Below, piece by piece: positions 18,966 through 27,666 of a stretch of DNA of 64,000 bases. The number at the start of each line of letters is the position of its first letter. Within the stretch, counting starts at the first letter, position 1. This DNA is from UBA1205 sp045534635 (lineage in GTDB: Bacteria; Bacteroidota; Bacteroidia; Bacteroidales; WCHB1-69), in assembly GCA_045534635.1 (NCBI GenBank), contig JAZSKB010000044.1:62001-126000 (forward strand), written 5' to 3'. The position numbers and the translations under genes are program-made. Below the pieces are notes generated by a model, which saw only the letters and a list, made by a program, of their open reading frames with translations, ran no database searches and was not told the origin of the DNA.

Positions 18966-20242
18966 TATTTTACTAATCGTTTATCAACAATGACTCCAGT
19001 ATTGTATATACCTTTGTCTAATTTTTCTTTAATTTCGCAGAATACTTTAATAGTATATTCTACATCTTCTAATGTATGTGCAGCAGTTGGAATCAATCGT
19101 AACATTACTGTTCCTTTAGGAACAACTGGATAAATCACGATAGAACAGAACAAACCATAATTTTCACGTAAATCGGAAACCAAGTTTGTTGCTTCTGCCA
19201 TTGCTTCGACTGGATTTTCGTTTGAAGATTTCAAAAACACAGGAGTTACTGGAGATTTTGTAACACCGATATTAAATCCTTTTTCTTTCAAACCAGATTG
19301 CAAAGCATTTGTAATTGTCCAAAGTTTTTCACGTAATTCTGGACAATTTTGTAATAATTCTAAACGTTTTAATGCACCTATAACCATTGGCATTGGTAAA
19401 GATTTTGCATAGATTTGAGACCTCATATTAAAACGAAGATAATCTATAATTTCTTTATCTGAAGCTACGAAAGCACCAATTCCAGCCATACTTTTGGCAA
19501 ATGTTGCAAAATGTACATCTATTTTATCGGCAACATTAAAATGTTCGGCTGTTCCTGCTCCAGTTTTTCCCATAGTCCCAAAACCATGAGCATCATCTAT
19601 CAATAAACGGAAATTAAATTCGTCTTTTAATGCAACAATTTCGTCTAATTTACCAAGGTCTCCTGACATTCCAAAAACACCTTCGGTAACAACTAAAATA
19701 CCACCACCTTGTTCATCTGCAAATTTGGTAGCACGTGACAATACTTCACGTAATTTTGCTATATCATTGTGAGGAAATACAAAACTTCGACCTATATGTA
19801 AACGTAAACCATCAAGAATACAAGCATGTGCATCGGAATCATACACAATAACATCATGACGAGATACTAACGCATCCATAATAGAAACCATTGCTTGATA
19901 TCCGAAATTAGTTAAATAACCTGCAGGTTTTCCAACATGATTTGCTAATTTTAATTCTAATTCTTTATGGTATTTAGTATCTCCTGACATCATACGAGCA
20001 CCCATAGGAGCAGCCATTCCAAATTCTTTAGCACCTTCAGCATCTGCTTTACGTACTTCTGGGTGGTTGGCTAACCCCAAATAATTGTTTAAACTCCAAT
20101 TGAGCATCTCTTTACCATTGAATGTCATTCTTGGACCAATTTCTCCTGTAAGTTGGGGAAACATATAATAACCATCAGCATATTTCTGATATTGTCCCAA
20201 TGGACCTGGTGTTTCTTTTATTCTTGTGAAAATATCTACCAT
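18965..20242 (-). CDS. Alpha-oxoamine synthase, probable cysteate-C-fatty acyltransferase
   Basis: 425 residues, fold-type I PLP enzyme. The Schiff-base Lys250 lies in FATFAKSMAGIGAF, and the PLP-contacting LIDDAHGFG (Asp216, His219) is present. It belongs with serine palmitoyltransferase, 2-amino-3-ketobutyrate CoA ligase and 8-amino-7-oxononanoate synthase, but its N-terminus (MVDIFTRIKETPGPLGQ) differs from those as I know them. It agrees with the enzymes that join cysteate to an acyl thioester in capnine synthesis. The TAATG coupling to a cysteate-synthase-like gene supports this. A KBL-type role is the main alternative. It has its own promoter box and a terminator separating it from lepA. 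Confidence 0.72.
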   Translation of the reverse strand: MVDIFTRIKETPGPLGQYQKYADGYYMFPQLTGEIGPRMTFNGKEMLNWSLNNYLGLANHPEVRKADAEGAKEFGMAAPMGARMMSGDTKYHKELELKLANHVGKPAGYLTNFGYQAMVSIMDALVSRHDVIVYDSDAHACILDGLRLHIGRSFVFPHNDIAKLREVLSRATKFADEQGGGILVVTEGVFGMSGDLGKLDEIVALKDEFNFRLLIDDAHGFGTMGKTGAGTAEHFNVADKIDVHFATFAKSMAGIGAFVASDKEIIDYLRFNMRSQIYAKSLPMPMVIGALKRLELLQNCPELREKLWTITNALQSGLKEKGFNIGVTKSPVTPVFLKSSNENPVEAMAEATNLVSDLRENYGLFCSIVIYPVVPKGTVMLRLIPTAAHTLEDVEYTIKVFCEIKEKLDKGIYNTGVIVDKRLVK

Positions 20243-20274
20243 ATTATTTCTATTTTTTATGTTTTATAAAAAAG

Positions 20275-20282
20275 CAAAGGTA
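20275..20282 (-). promoter_or_regulatory. -7 box of the sulfonolipid pair
   Basis: TACCTTTG on the minus strand, 32 bases before the alpha-oxoamine synthase start, matching TAnnTTTG. Confidence 0.6.
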
Positions 20283-20290
20283 CAATAAAA

Positions 20291-20329
20291 AAATGAAAAA
20301 AAGGAATAAAAATCTCCTTTTTTTCATTT
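20291..20329 (-). terminator. Terminator of lepA
   Basis: A perfect 15-bp stem (20291-20305 with 20315-20329) and a 9-base loop directly after the lepA stop. It is A/T-rich with a T run in the minus-strand 3' direction. Confidence 0.65.
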
Positions 20330-20334
20330 ACAAA

Positions 20335-22122
20335 TTAGTCTATTTTTAAAACAGCTAAAAATGCAGATTGTGGAACTTCTACATTTCCGATTTGTCGCAT
20401 TCGTTTTTTACCTTTTTTCTGTTTTTCCAACAATTTACGTTTTCGGGTAATGTCTCCTCCATAACATTTGGCCGTAACATCTTTGCGAACCGCTTTGACT
20501 GTTTCTCTTGCAATAATTTTAGAACCTATTGCTGCTTGAATAGCAATGTCAAATTGTTGTCGAGGAATCAATTCTTTTAATTTTTCACACATTCTTCGAC
20601 CAAAGTCGTATGCGTGGTCAACATGAATAAGAGTAGAAAGAGCATCAACGGAATCTCCATTAAGTAAAATATCTAATTTGGCTAATTTGGCTTCTCGATA
20701 ACCATTTATAAAATAATCAAAAGAGGCATAACCTTTGGAACAACTTTTCAATTTATCATAAAAATCAAAAACTATTTCACCTAAAGGTAAATCAAAGGTA
20801 AGTTCTGTACGATTAGTTGTTAAATACACTTGAGATTTTAACGTTCCGCGTTTATCTAAACACAATTTCATTATTTGTCCGATATATTCTGCTTTTGTTA
20901 TAATTTGTGCAGAAATATATGGTTCTTCAATATGACTTATGTTGTTCAAGGGGGGCATCCCTGACGGATTATGCACATCTAAAACTTCTTTTTTAGTAGT
21001 ATATACTTTATAAGAAACATTAGGAACTGTGGTAATAACGTCCATATCAAATTCTCTATCCAATCTTTCTTGAATAATTTCCATGTGCAATAGACCCAAA
21101 AATCCACAACGAAAACCAAAACCTAATGCTGCAGAAGATTCTGGTTCAAAGATAAGTGAGGCATCGTTAAGTTGTAATTTTTCTAACGATGAACGCAATT
21201 CTTCATAATCATCAGCATCTACTGGGTAAATTCCTGCAAAAAGCATTGGTTTTACTTCTGAAAAACCTTCAATTGCGGCTTCACATGGTCTATTCACATG
21301 AGTAATAGTATCTCCAACACTAACTTCTTTTGCATTTTTGATACCTGAAATTATATAACCAACATCACCTGCCTGCAACATTTTTCTTGGCTGTGGATTT
21401 AATCCTAAAACCCCAATTTCATCAGCATCATATTCTTTGCCAGAGGCAACAAATTTTACATGGTCGCCTGTTTTCAATTGTCCATTAAAAATACGAAAAT
21501 AGGCATATATTCCCCTAAATGAATTGAATACAGAATCAAATATCAAGGCTTGGAGTGGGGCGTCAACATCTCCTTTAGGAGGTCGAATTCTATCTACAAT
21601 TGCTTTTAATACCTCATCGACACCCTCACCAGTTTTGGCACTTACTGCTAAAATTTCATCTCTATCACAACCTATCAAATCTACAATTTGGTCTTTAACC
21701 TCTTCTGGCATTGCACTTGGCATATCCATTTTATTTAAAACAGGAATTATATCCAAGTCTTGTTCTATTGCTAAATATAAATTTGATATTGTTTGTGCTT
21801 GAATACCTTGTGTAGCATCAACAACCAATACTGCTCCTTCGCAAGCGGCAATAGAGCGAGACACTTCGTAAGAAAAATCCACATGTCCAGGAGTATCTAT
21901 AAGGTTGAGTATATATTCTTGATTATTGTATTTATACGTCATTTCTATAGCATGACTTTTTATAGTAATACCTTTTTCACGTTCTAAATCCATATCATCA
22001 AGAAGTTGGTCTTGAAAATTACGTTCATTTACAGAACCTGTAAGCTGTAACAATCTATCAGCAAGCGTACTCTTGCCATGGTCTATATGAGCGATAATGC
22101 AAAAATTTCTGATATTGTCCAT
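20335..22122 (-). CDS. lepA: Elongation factor 4 (LepA)
   Basis: 595 residues, normal length. The GTPase motifs are complete: [15 protein letters not shown] (P-loop), EREKGITIK (switch I), [12 protein letters not shown] (G3) and LNKMDMPSA (G4). The LepA-specific C-terminal domain ends [13 protein letters not shown] with the basic [24 protein letters not shown] stretch. It binds ribosomes and influences translocation and initiation. It follows purB on the same strand by 3 bases and probably shares its transcript. Confidence 0.97.
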   Translation of the reverse strand: MDNIRNFCIIAHIDHGKSTLADRLLQLTGSVNERNFQDQLLDDMDLEREKGITIKSHAIEMTYKYNNQEYILNLIDTPGHVDFSYEVSRSIAACEGAVLVVDATQGIQAQTISNLYLAIEQDLDIIPVLNKMDMPSAMPEEVKDQIVDLIGCDRDEILAVSAKTGEGVDEVLKAIVDRIRPPKGDVDAPLQALIFDSVFNSFRGIYAYFRIFNGQLKTGDHVKFVASGKEYDADEIGVLGLNPQPRKMLQAGDVGYIISGIKNAKEVSVGDTITHVNRPCEAAIEGFSEVKPMLFAGIYPVDADDYEELRSSLEKLQLNDASLIFEPESSAALGFGFRCGFLGLLHMEIIQERLDREFDMDVITTVPNVSYKVYTTKKEVLDVHNPSGMPPLNNISHIEEPYISAQIITKAEYIGQIMKLCLDKRGTLKSQVYLTTNRTELTFDLPLGEIVFDFYDKLKSCSKGYASFDYFINGYREAKLAKLDILLNGDSVDALSTLIHVDHAYDFGRRMCEKLKELIPRQQFDIAIQAAIGSKIIARETVKAVRKDVTAKCYGGDITRKRKLLEKQKKGKKRMRQIGNVEVPQSAFLAVLKID

Positions 22123-22125
22123 AAA

Positions 22126-23481
22126 CTATTTCTTATTATAAATACCCACATAATTGTGAGGCGTAATCGCTTTTAATTCCAATTTTATATTTTGGTCAAC
22201 ATTTAGCGTATCAATAAATTCATGTATAACTTCTTTGGTAATATGTGTTTTCCCTCGAGTGAGATTTTTCAATGCTTCGTATGGTTGTGGATACATTTCT
22301 CGGCGTAATATTGTTTGAATTGCTTCTGCAACAACTGCCCAATTGTTTTCTAAATCATTGTGTATCGCTTCATTGTTTAATAAAAGTTTATTTAAACCTT
22401 TTATCAAAGAATTGAATGCAATAATTGAATGTGCAATAGGAACACCTACATTTCGAGTTACTGTACTATCCGTTAGGTCTCTTTGCAAACGAGAAACAGG
22501 CAATTTTGCTGATAAACCTTCAAACAAAGCATTGGCTAAACAAATATTACCTTCGGAATTTTCAAAATCTATTGGATTGACTTTGTGGGGCATTGCAGAA
22601 GAACCAACTTCTCCAGCTTTCACTTGTTGACGAAAATATTCCATTGATATATATGTCCACATATCTCTATCCAAATCTAATAAAATGTTATTAATTCGTT
22701 TTAATGTATCAAAATATGCTGCCATATTATCGTAATGTTCTATTTGTGTTGTTGTTTGTAAACGAGTTAATCCCAAATGTCTTTGTAAAAATTCGTTTGC
22801 AAATTTTACCCAATCAATTTGTGGATATGCTACAAAATGAGCATTAAAATTTCCTGTTGCTCCGCCAAATTTACCACAAAATGGAATATTTTTGAGTAAT
22901 AATATTTGATTTTCAATTCTTTCTATAAAAACATAGATTTCTTTTCCCAAATTGGTAGGAGAGGCGGGCTGTCCATGAGTATGTGCCAACATTGAAATAT
23001 TTTGCCATTCTTTCGATTTTTCTATCAATATCGCTAATACTTTATTTAACATTGGCATATACACATCTTGATGATGTTGACAAAGCAAATAGGGAAGTGC
23101 CGTATTGTTAATATCTTGAGACGTTAATCCAAAATGGATAAACTCTTTATATTTATCAAGTTGTAAATCATCAAATTGCTCTTTTAGAAAATATTCAACT
23201 GCTTTTACATCATGATTTGTTATTTTTTCTATTTCCTTGATACGCAAAGCATTTTCTTCTGAAAAATTAGTTACAATATTGCGTAAAGATTGATATACAG
23301 ACTTGTCTATAGTTTTAAGTTGTGGTAATGGTTGTTCACATAGGGCTATAAAGTATTCAATTTCAACCTTTACACGGGCTTTTATCAATGCGAACTCTGA
23401 AAAGTAATTCGATAATTCTGAAACTACTTTGTAATAACGACCATCTAACGGAGATATTGCTGTTAATGTGTTTAATTGCAT
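22126..23481 (-). CDS. purB: Adenylosuccinate lyase
   Basis: 451 residues. The enzyme acts twice in purine synthesis, splitting SAICAR and adenylosuccinate to release fumarate. The fumarase/aspartase superfamily signature loop is GSSAMPHKVNPIDFENSEGN near residue 290, with the catalytic Ser. HTHGQPASPTNLGKE carries the conserved His, and TSQDINNTALP the substrate-binding turn. The opening LTAISPLDGRYY is typical of the long bacterial form. A TATCTTTG box at 23514-23521 (minus) precedes it; lepA follows after 3 bases. Confidence 0.96.
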   Translation of the reverse strand: MQLNTLTAISPLDGRYYKVVSELSNYFSEFALIKARVKVEIEYFIALCEQPLPQLKTIDKSVYQSLRNIVTNFSEENALRIKEIEKITNHDVKAVEYFLKEQFDDLQLDKYKEFIHFGLTSQDINNTALPYLLCQHHQDVYMPMLNKVLAILIEKSKEWQNISMLAHTHGQPASPTNLGKEIYVFIERIENQILLLKNIPFCGKFGGATGNFNAHFVAYPQIDWVKFANEFLQRHLGLTRLQTTTQIEHYDNMAAYFDTLKRINNILLDLDRDMWTYISMEYFRQQVKAGEVGSSAMPHKVNPIDFENSEGNICLANALFEGLSAKLPVSRLQRDLTDSTVTRNVGVPIAHSIIAFNSLIKGLNKLLLNNEAIHNDLENNWAVVAEAIQTILRREMYPQPYEALKNLTRGKTHITKEVIHEFIDTLNVDQNIKLELKAITPHNYVGIYNKK

Positions 23482-23513
23482 AATCTGTTACTTATTTAAC
23501 TTGTTCAATTTTG

Positions 23514-23521
23514 CAAAGATA
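23514..23521 (-). promoter_or_regulatory. -7 box of purB-lepA
   Basis: TATCTTTG on the minus strand, 32 bases before the purB start. Confidence 0.6.
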
Positions 23522-23704
23522 GTAAAAATATTTAAATGAATGAAACTTTTTTATAAAAAAACATTTTCTTAAATAGAATATTTATTTTAAAATTTTTTAC
23601 TTAACATAATATAAATTATGTGACAAATAGATTGTAACAAGAAATAGAAACATTTTATCTTTATTTCTAATTTGAATAAAAACTTTTAAAAATCAGGAAT
23701 TATC

Positions 23705-23735
23705 AAAAAAAAATCGCACAATTTCGTGCGATTTT
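23705..23735 (-). terminator. Terminator of fba
   Basis: A 10-bp stem (23710-23719 with 23726-23735) with a 6-base loop, followed on the minus strand by a T run. It lies 26 bases after the fba stop. The rest of the gap to purB is AT-rich with no recognisable gene. Confidence 0.8.
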
Positions 23736-23761
23736 ATGATATTAAATCAACTATTTAGTAC

Positions 23762-24733
23762 TTATACACGATTAGCACTACCTAAAACGTTAATTATTTT
23801 GTGTTTATACAATTCTTTGAGTTTTTCTCTTGCTGGACCTAAATATTTTCTTGGGTCAAATTCAGCAGGATTTTCTTGTAAAACCTTTCTTACAGCAGCA
23901 GTCATTGCCAAACGTCCATCAGAATCAATATTAATTTTACAAACAGCAGAAGATGCCGCTCTACGTAATTGTTCCTCAGGAACTCCTGCGGAATTTTCAA
24001 TTTTACCACCATATTTATTTATCTCAGCAACAATATCTTGAGGTACAGAAGAAGCACCATGTAATACTATTGGGAAACCGGGAATACGTTTTTCCACTTC
24101 TTCCAAAATATCAAAACGCAATGGTGGTATTTCTTCACCGGGTTTTACTTTAAATTTAAATGCCCCGTGAGAAGTTCCAATAGAAATAGCCAAAGAGTCC
24201 ACACCAGTACGTTTAACAAAATCTTCAACTTCTTCTGGACGTGTATATGTGTGATGTTCAGCAGATACTTCATCTTCAATACCAGCCAAAACACCTAATT
24301 CTCCTTCGACTGTAACATCGTATTTATGAGCATATTCTACCACTTTTCGGGTTAATGCAATATTATCTTCATAACTATGATGAGAACCATCTATCATCAC
24401 TGAAGAAAAACCTGTTTCTATACAAGATTGACACAATTCAAAACTATCGCCATGGTCTAAATGCAATACAATTGGAATGTCACAACCCAATTCATGAGCG
24501 TATTCCACTGCACCTTTTGCCATATTTTTTAACAAAGTTTGATTTGCATATTTTCTTGCACCACTGGAAACTTGTAAAATTACTGGCGAATGAGTTTCTA
24601 CACAAGCCATTATAATTGCTTGCATTTGTTCTAAATTGTTGAAATTAAAAGCCGGAATAGCGTATTTGCCAGCCATTGCTTTTTTGAAAATTTCTTTAGA
24701 ATTAACTAAACCTAAATCTTTATATGTCTGCAT
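23762..24733 (-). CDS. fba: Fructose-bisphosphate aldolase, class II
   Basis: 323 residues. It splits fructose 1,6-bisphosphate into dihydroxyacetone phosphate and glyceraldehyde 3-phosphate in glycolysis, and works in reverse in gluconeogenesis. Zinc-site motifs are visible: VLHLDHGDSFE, the MIDGSHHSYEDNI active-site loop, EGELGVLAG, GTSHGAFK and VLHGASSVP. It is the metal-dependent class II type with a Bacteroidota-style N-terminus (YKDLGLVNSKEIFKKAM). It is monocistronic, with its own TACCTTTG box and a strong terminator. Confidence 0.96.
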   Translation of the reverse strand: MQTYKDLGLVNSKEIFKKAMAGKYAIPAFNFNNLEQMQAIIMACVETHSPVILQVSSGARKYANQTLLKNMAKGAVEYAHELGCDIPIVLHLDHGDSFELCQSCIETGFSSVMIDGSHHSYEDNIALTRKVVEYAHKYDVTVEGELGVLAGIEDEVSAEHHTYTRPEEVEDFVKRTGVDSLAISIGTSHGAFKFKVKPGEEIPPLRFDILEEVEKRIPGFPIVLHGASSVPQDIVAEINKYGGKIENSAGVPEEQLRRAASSAVCKINIDSDGRLAMTAAVRKVLQENPAEFDPRKYLGPAREKLKELYKHKIINVLGSANRV

Positions 24734-24769
24734 AATAAATTTTTTTTTGTTCTATGGTTATCATTTTTG

Positions 24770-24777
24770 CAAAGGTA
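24770..24777 (-). promoter_or_regulatory. -7 box of fba
   Basis: TACCTTTG on the minus strand, 36 bases before the fba start. Confidence 0.6.
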
Positions 24778-24840
24778 CTATTTTTTAATGATAAAAATAA
24801 CTTAAAAAAATATTTTTTTATTTTATATATAAACTTTTAC

Positions 24841-24848
24841 TAATTTTG
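24841..24848 (+). promoter_or_regulatory. -7 box of the FN3 protein gene
   Basis: TAATTTTG, 21 bases before the ATG at 24870. It overlaps the upstream TTG that would give a longer reading, which argues for the ATG start. Confidence 0.6.
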
Positions 24849-24869
24849 CAAAATTATTTCTTATACCAA

Positions 24870-25445
24870 ATGAACTTATTAAAATATTACTCAATATTAA
24901 TATTTTGCTTTGGAGGATTTTTATTTGCTCAACTCCCTACTCCAACATTTATTCGTGTTGAAGCCACACCAAATTCTATTGCAATAGAATGGACGCCGAT
25001 TAAAACGGCAGATGGCTATGAAGTGGCTATTATTGGTAAGAAACAACAAAATATGTATGTAGGAAATACATCTTTGGTGTGGACAGACGCCAAACCCGGA
25101 AATATTTATAGCATTTATATACTTGCTTATCAATTAAATGGAGAACACAGCAAACAATGTAGTTATTGGTTGCTTACACCGCCAGAGATGCAACCAGCAA
25201 AAATGCAAAAAAACGGTTTTGTCGCTCAATGGAAAAGAAGTATAAAAACAAAACATTATTATTTTTATTTATCTGAAGATGTTAATTTTAAAAATATTAT
25301 TCCATCCTATAATGGGGTTTTAACAGATAAAAATAAATTAAAAATCAAAAATATTCTCCCCAATCGCACTTATTATTGTAGAATAAAAGTGATTGATGAA
25401 TATGGTCAAGAACACTTATCAAACACTATAAGCATTCATTTTTAA
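24870..25445 (+). CDS. Secreted fibronectin type III domain protein
   Basis: 191 residues from the ATG at 24870. A signal peptide (YYSILIFCFGGFLFAQ) is followed by two FN3-like units. The first is clear: TPTFIRVEATPNSIAIEWTPIKTADGYEVAI ... NIYSIYILAYQLNGEHSKQ. The second (PPEMQPAKMQKNGFVAQWKRSIKTKHYYFYL ... NRTYYCRIKVIDEYGQEHLS) keeps the W and Y core positions. There is no catalytic domain and no T9SS sorting domain. It is probably a periplasmic or surface binding module. It is monocistronic and followed by a convergent tRNA. Confidence 0.78.
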   Translation: MNLLKYYSILIFCFGGFLFAQLPTPTFIRVEATPNSIAIEWTPIKTADGYEVAIIGKKQQNMYVGNTSLVWTDAKPGNIYSIYILAYQLNGEHSKQCSYWLLTPPEMQPAKMQKNGFVAQWKRSIKTKHYYFYLSEDVNFKNIIPSYNGVLTDKNKLKIKNILPNRTYYCRIKVIDEYGQEHLSNTISIHF

Positions 25446-25479
25446 GTCATTAATAATCAAGGGAATTTGTTTATTTTTG

Positions 25480-25553
25480 TGGAGCATAACGGAATCGAAC
25501 CGATGACCTTTTGACTGCCAGTCAAACGCTCTAGCCAACTGAGCTAATGCCCC
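25480..25553 (-). tRNA. tRNA-Ala (anticodon GGC)
   Basis: 74 bases. The acceptor arm GGGGCAT pairs with ATGCTCC and has the G3-U70 pair that identifies alanine tRNAs. The D-arm is TAGCTCAGTTGGCTAGAGC. The anticodon stem TTTGA/TCAAA holds the loop CTGGCAG with anticodon GGC. The T-arm has GGTTCGATT. CCA is not fully encoded. One extra G precedes the acceptor at 25554. Confidence 0.95.
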
Positions 25554-25567
25554 CTATTTCATTTCTG

Positions 25568-25575
25568 CAAAGATA
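25568..25575 (-). promoter_or_regulatory. -7 box of tRNA-Ala
   Basis: TATCTTTG on the minus strand, ending 14 bases before the tRNA 5' end. Confidence 0.6.
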
Positions 25576-25710
25576 TATAAATTTACTGAAACAAAACACT
25601 TTCAAAAGATAATATTTTTCAACAATTGAGGTAAAAAAAATATAGATTTGAATATCAATTGTTTAGATATTACTTTCTAAAAAATGTCCCCTACTTTGTA
25701 TTTTTTTAGG

Positions 25711-25718
25711 TATCTTTG
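25711..25718 (+). promoter_or_regulatory. -7 box of the acyl-CoA synthetase operon
   Basis: TATCTTTG, 25 bases before the first synthetase start. Confidence 0.6.
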
Positions 25719-25743
25719 CAAAATTCAATAATAATATTAGAAT

Positions 25744-27633
25744 ATGGAATTTAAAAGAACATTTGACCTATTAGACTGGATATCAGAAAGATATCAAAAG
25801 GAAGATTTTCTTAATGGAAAACGAAATGGACAATGGATAAACTTTAGTACCAACGATTACTATAAGTATTCTACAGTATTGAGCTATGGTCTTCATGATT
25901 TAGGTTTGCGTAAAGGAGATAAAATAGTAACAATCGTAAATAATCGTCCCGAATTTAATATTATGGATATGGCTATGTCTATGTTAGGAATAATTCATGT
26001 TCCAATTTATCCTACATTGGGTTATGACGATTTTAAATATATTATCAATCATTCCGATGCAAAAATGGTGATTATTGGCAATCGCCAAATTTATTTGAGA
26101 GTAAAACCCGTATTTCCTGAATTGAATTTAGAATACGGTATATATACATTAGACAAAATTGAAGGTGAAAAAGAATTGAATGAAGTATTTTTCAAAGGAG
26201 TTTCACTTCGTAGAACATTATCACCAATTGTTGATGAAATAAAAGAAACCATTACAGAAGATGATATTGCAACAATCATATACACTTCAGGAACAACAGG
26301 CACTCCTAAAGGAGTAATGTTGACACATAAAAATTTGATTAGCAATTTTACGGCACATGCTAAGGTCCAACCATTGAATTCGAATCATCGTATATTAAGT
26401 TTTTTACCTTTGTGTCATGTTTACGAAAGAAGTTTAAACTATCACTATCAATTTATAGGTGTAAGTATTTATTATGCAGAGAGTTTAGGAACTATTGCAA
26501 ATGATATTGCAGAAGTAAAAGCCCAAGGTTTTTGTGCCGTACCTCGCGTATTAGAAATGATTTATGATAAACTCTATGCAGCAGGTAAAGATTTAAAAGG
26601 AATACGAAAATGTATCTATTTTGCAGCAATCAAACATGGCCAACGTTTTGATTATAAAAAGAATTCATGGTACATGTTTGTAAATAAAATATACGACAAA
26701 CTTGTATATTCAAAGTGGAGAGAAAAATTTGGAGGCGGAGAATTTTTCTCTATCATTTCTGGAGGTTCAGCTATACAACCACGAATCACTCGCCTATTTT
26801 CTGCAGCAAAATTATATGTGTTTGAAGGATATGGCTTATCAGAGACTTCCCCTGTTATTGCAGTTAACAATCCTATTGATAAAAAATGTGAAATTGGCAC
26901 TGTAGGACCTATCTTAAAAGGTGTTCAAGTTAAAATTTCAGAAGAAGGAGAAATCCTTACCAAAGGACCTTCATTGATGAAAGGTTATTACAAAGACCCT
27001 GAATATACTGCTCAAGTTATTGATGAAGATGGTTGGTTTCACACTGGCGACATTGGCATTTTTGTTGATGATATTTATTTAAAAATAACAGATAGACGCA
27101 AGGAAATATTTAAATTAAGTGCAGGAAAATATGTTGCACCTCAATTGTTAGAAAATAAATTCAAAGAATCGGTATTTATAGAAAATCTAATGATTGTTGG
27201 AGAAAATGAAAAATTTACAGCAGCAATTATTTCTCCTAATTTCAATCAATTGCACTTTTGGGCAACTAAACACAAAATACATTATAGAGATAACGAAGAT
27301 TTGATAAAAGAACCTATTCTTATATCTCGAATCCAAAAAGAAATAGATAAATACAACAAAAGATTGAATCCTCACGAACAAATAAAAATGTTTAAATTAG
27401 TTACTGATGAGTGGTCAATGCAAACAGGAGAACTTACTCCAACATTGAAATTAAAGAGAGCGGTTTTATCCAAAAAATACCAATCATTAATTGATGAAAT
27501 TTACAATAAAACAATTTCATCAACAACAAGTATTTTAGGATTTTCTATAAAACAAATTGATATTAGTGAAATTCATTTACCAGAAAAAATAAAAAAATTA
27601 TTGCATCCAAACGATAATGATAGCAATAATTAA
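25744..27633 (+). CDS. Long-chain acyl-CoA synthetase, first tandem copy
   Basis: 629 residues of the ANL adenylating family. The P-loop is ATIIYTSGTTGTPKGVMLTH near residue 180; the A5 motif is FEGYGLSETSPV, the A7 block DGWFHTGDIG and the A8 hinge DRRKEIFKLSAGKYVAP. It activates fatty acids to acyl-AMP and then acyl-CoA. A second, very similar gene follows after 33 bases, clearly a tandem duplication. This copy carries an extra C-terminal tail of about 30 residues (GFSIKQIDISEIHLPEKI) that the second lacks. The family's final catalytic Lys region (GELTPTLKLKRAV) is present. Confidence 0.92.
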   Translation: MEFKRTFDLLDWISERYQKEDFLNGKRNGQWINFSTNDYYKYSTVLSYGLHDLGLRKGDKIVTIVNNRPEFNIMDMAMSMLGIIHVPIYPTLGYDDFKYIINHSDAKMVIIGNRQIYLRVKPVFPELNLEYGIYTLDKIEGEKELNEVFFKGVSLRRTLSPIVDEIKETITEDDIATIIYTSGTTGTPKGVMLTHKNLISNFTAHAKVQPLNSNHRILSFLPLCHVYERSLNYHYQFIGVSIYYAESLGTIANDIAEVKAQGFCAVPRVLEMIYDKLYAAGKDLKGIRKCIYFAAIKHGQRFDYKKNSWYMFVNKIYDKLVYSKWREKFGGGEFFSIISGGSAIQPRITRLFSAAKLYVFEGYGLSETSPVIAVNNPIDKKCEIGTVGPILKGVQVKISEEGEILTKGPSLMKGYYKDPEYTAQVIDEDGWFHTGDIGIFVDDIYLKITDRRKEIFKLSAGKYVAPQLLENKFKESVFIENLMIVGENEKFTAAIISPNFNQLHFWATKHKIHYRDNEDLIKEPILISRIQKEIDKYNKRLNPHEQIKMFKLVTDEWSMQTGELTPTLKLKRAVLSKKYQSLIDEIYNKTISSTTSILGFSIKQIDISEIHLPEKIKKLLHPNDNDSNN

Positions 27634-27666
27634 TAAAAATGTTAATTATATAAAAACTAATACATT

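Noticed and set aside
24846..24869. Longer start (TTG) for the FN3 protein
   Set aside because: It overlaps the TAATTTTG box and would put a polar stretch before the signal peptide; the ATG at 24870 gives a clean signal.
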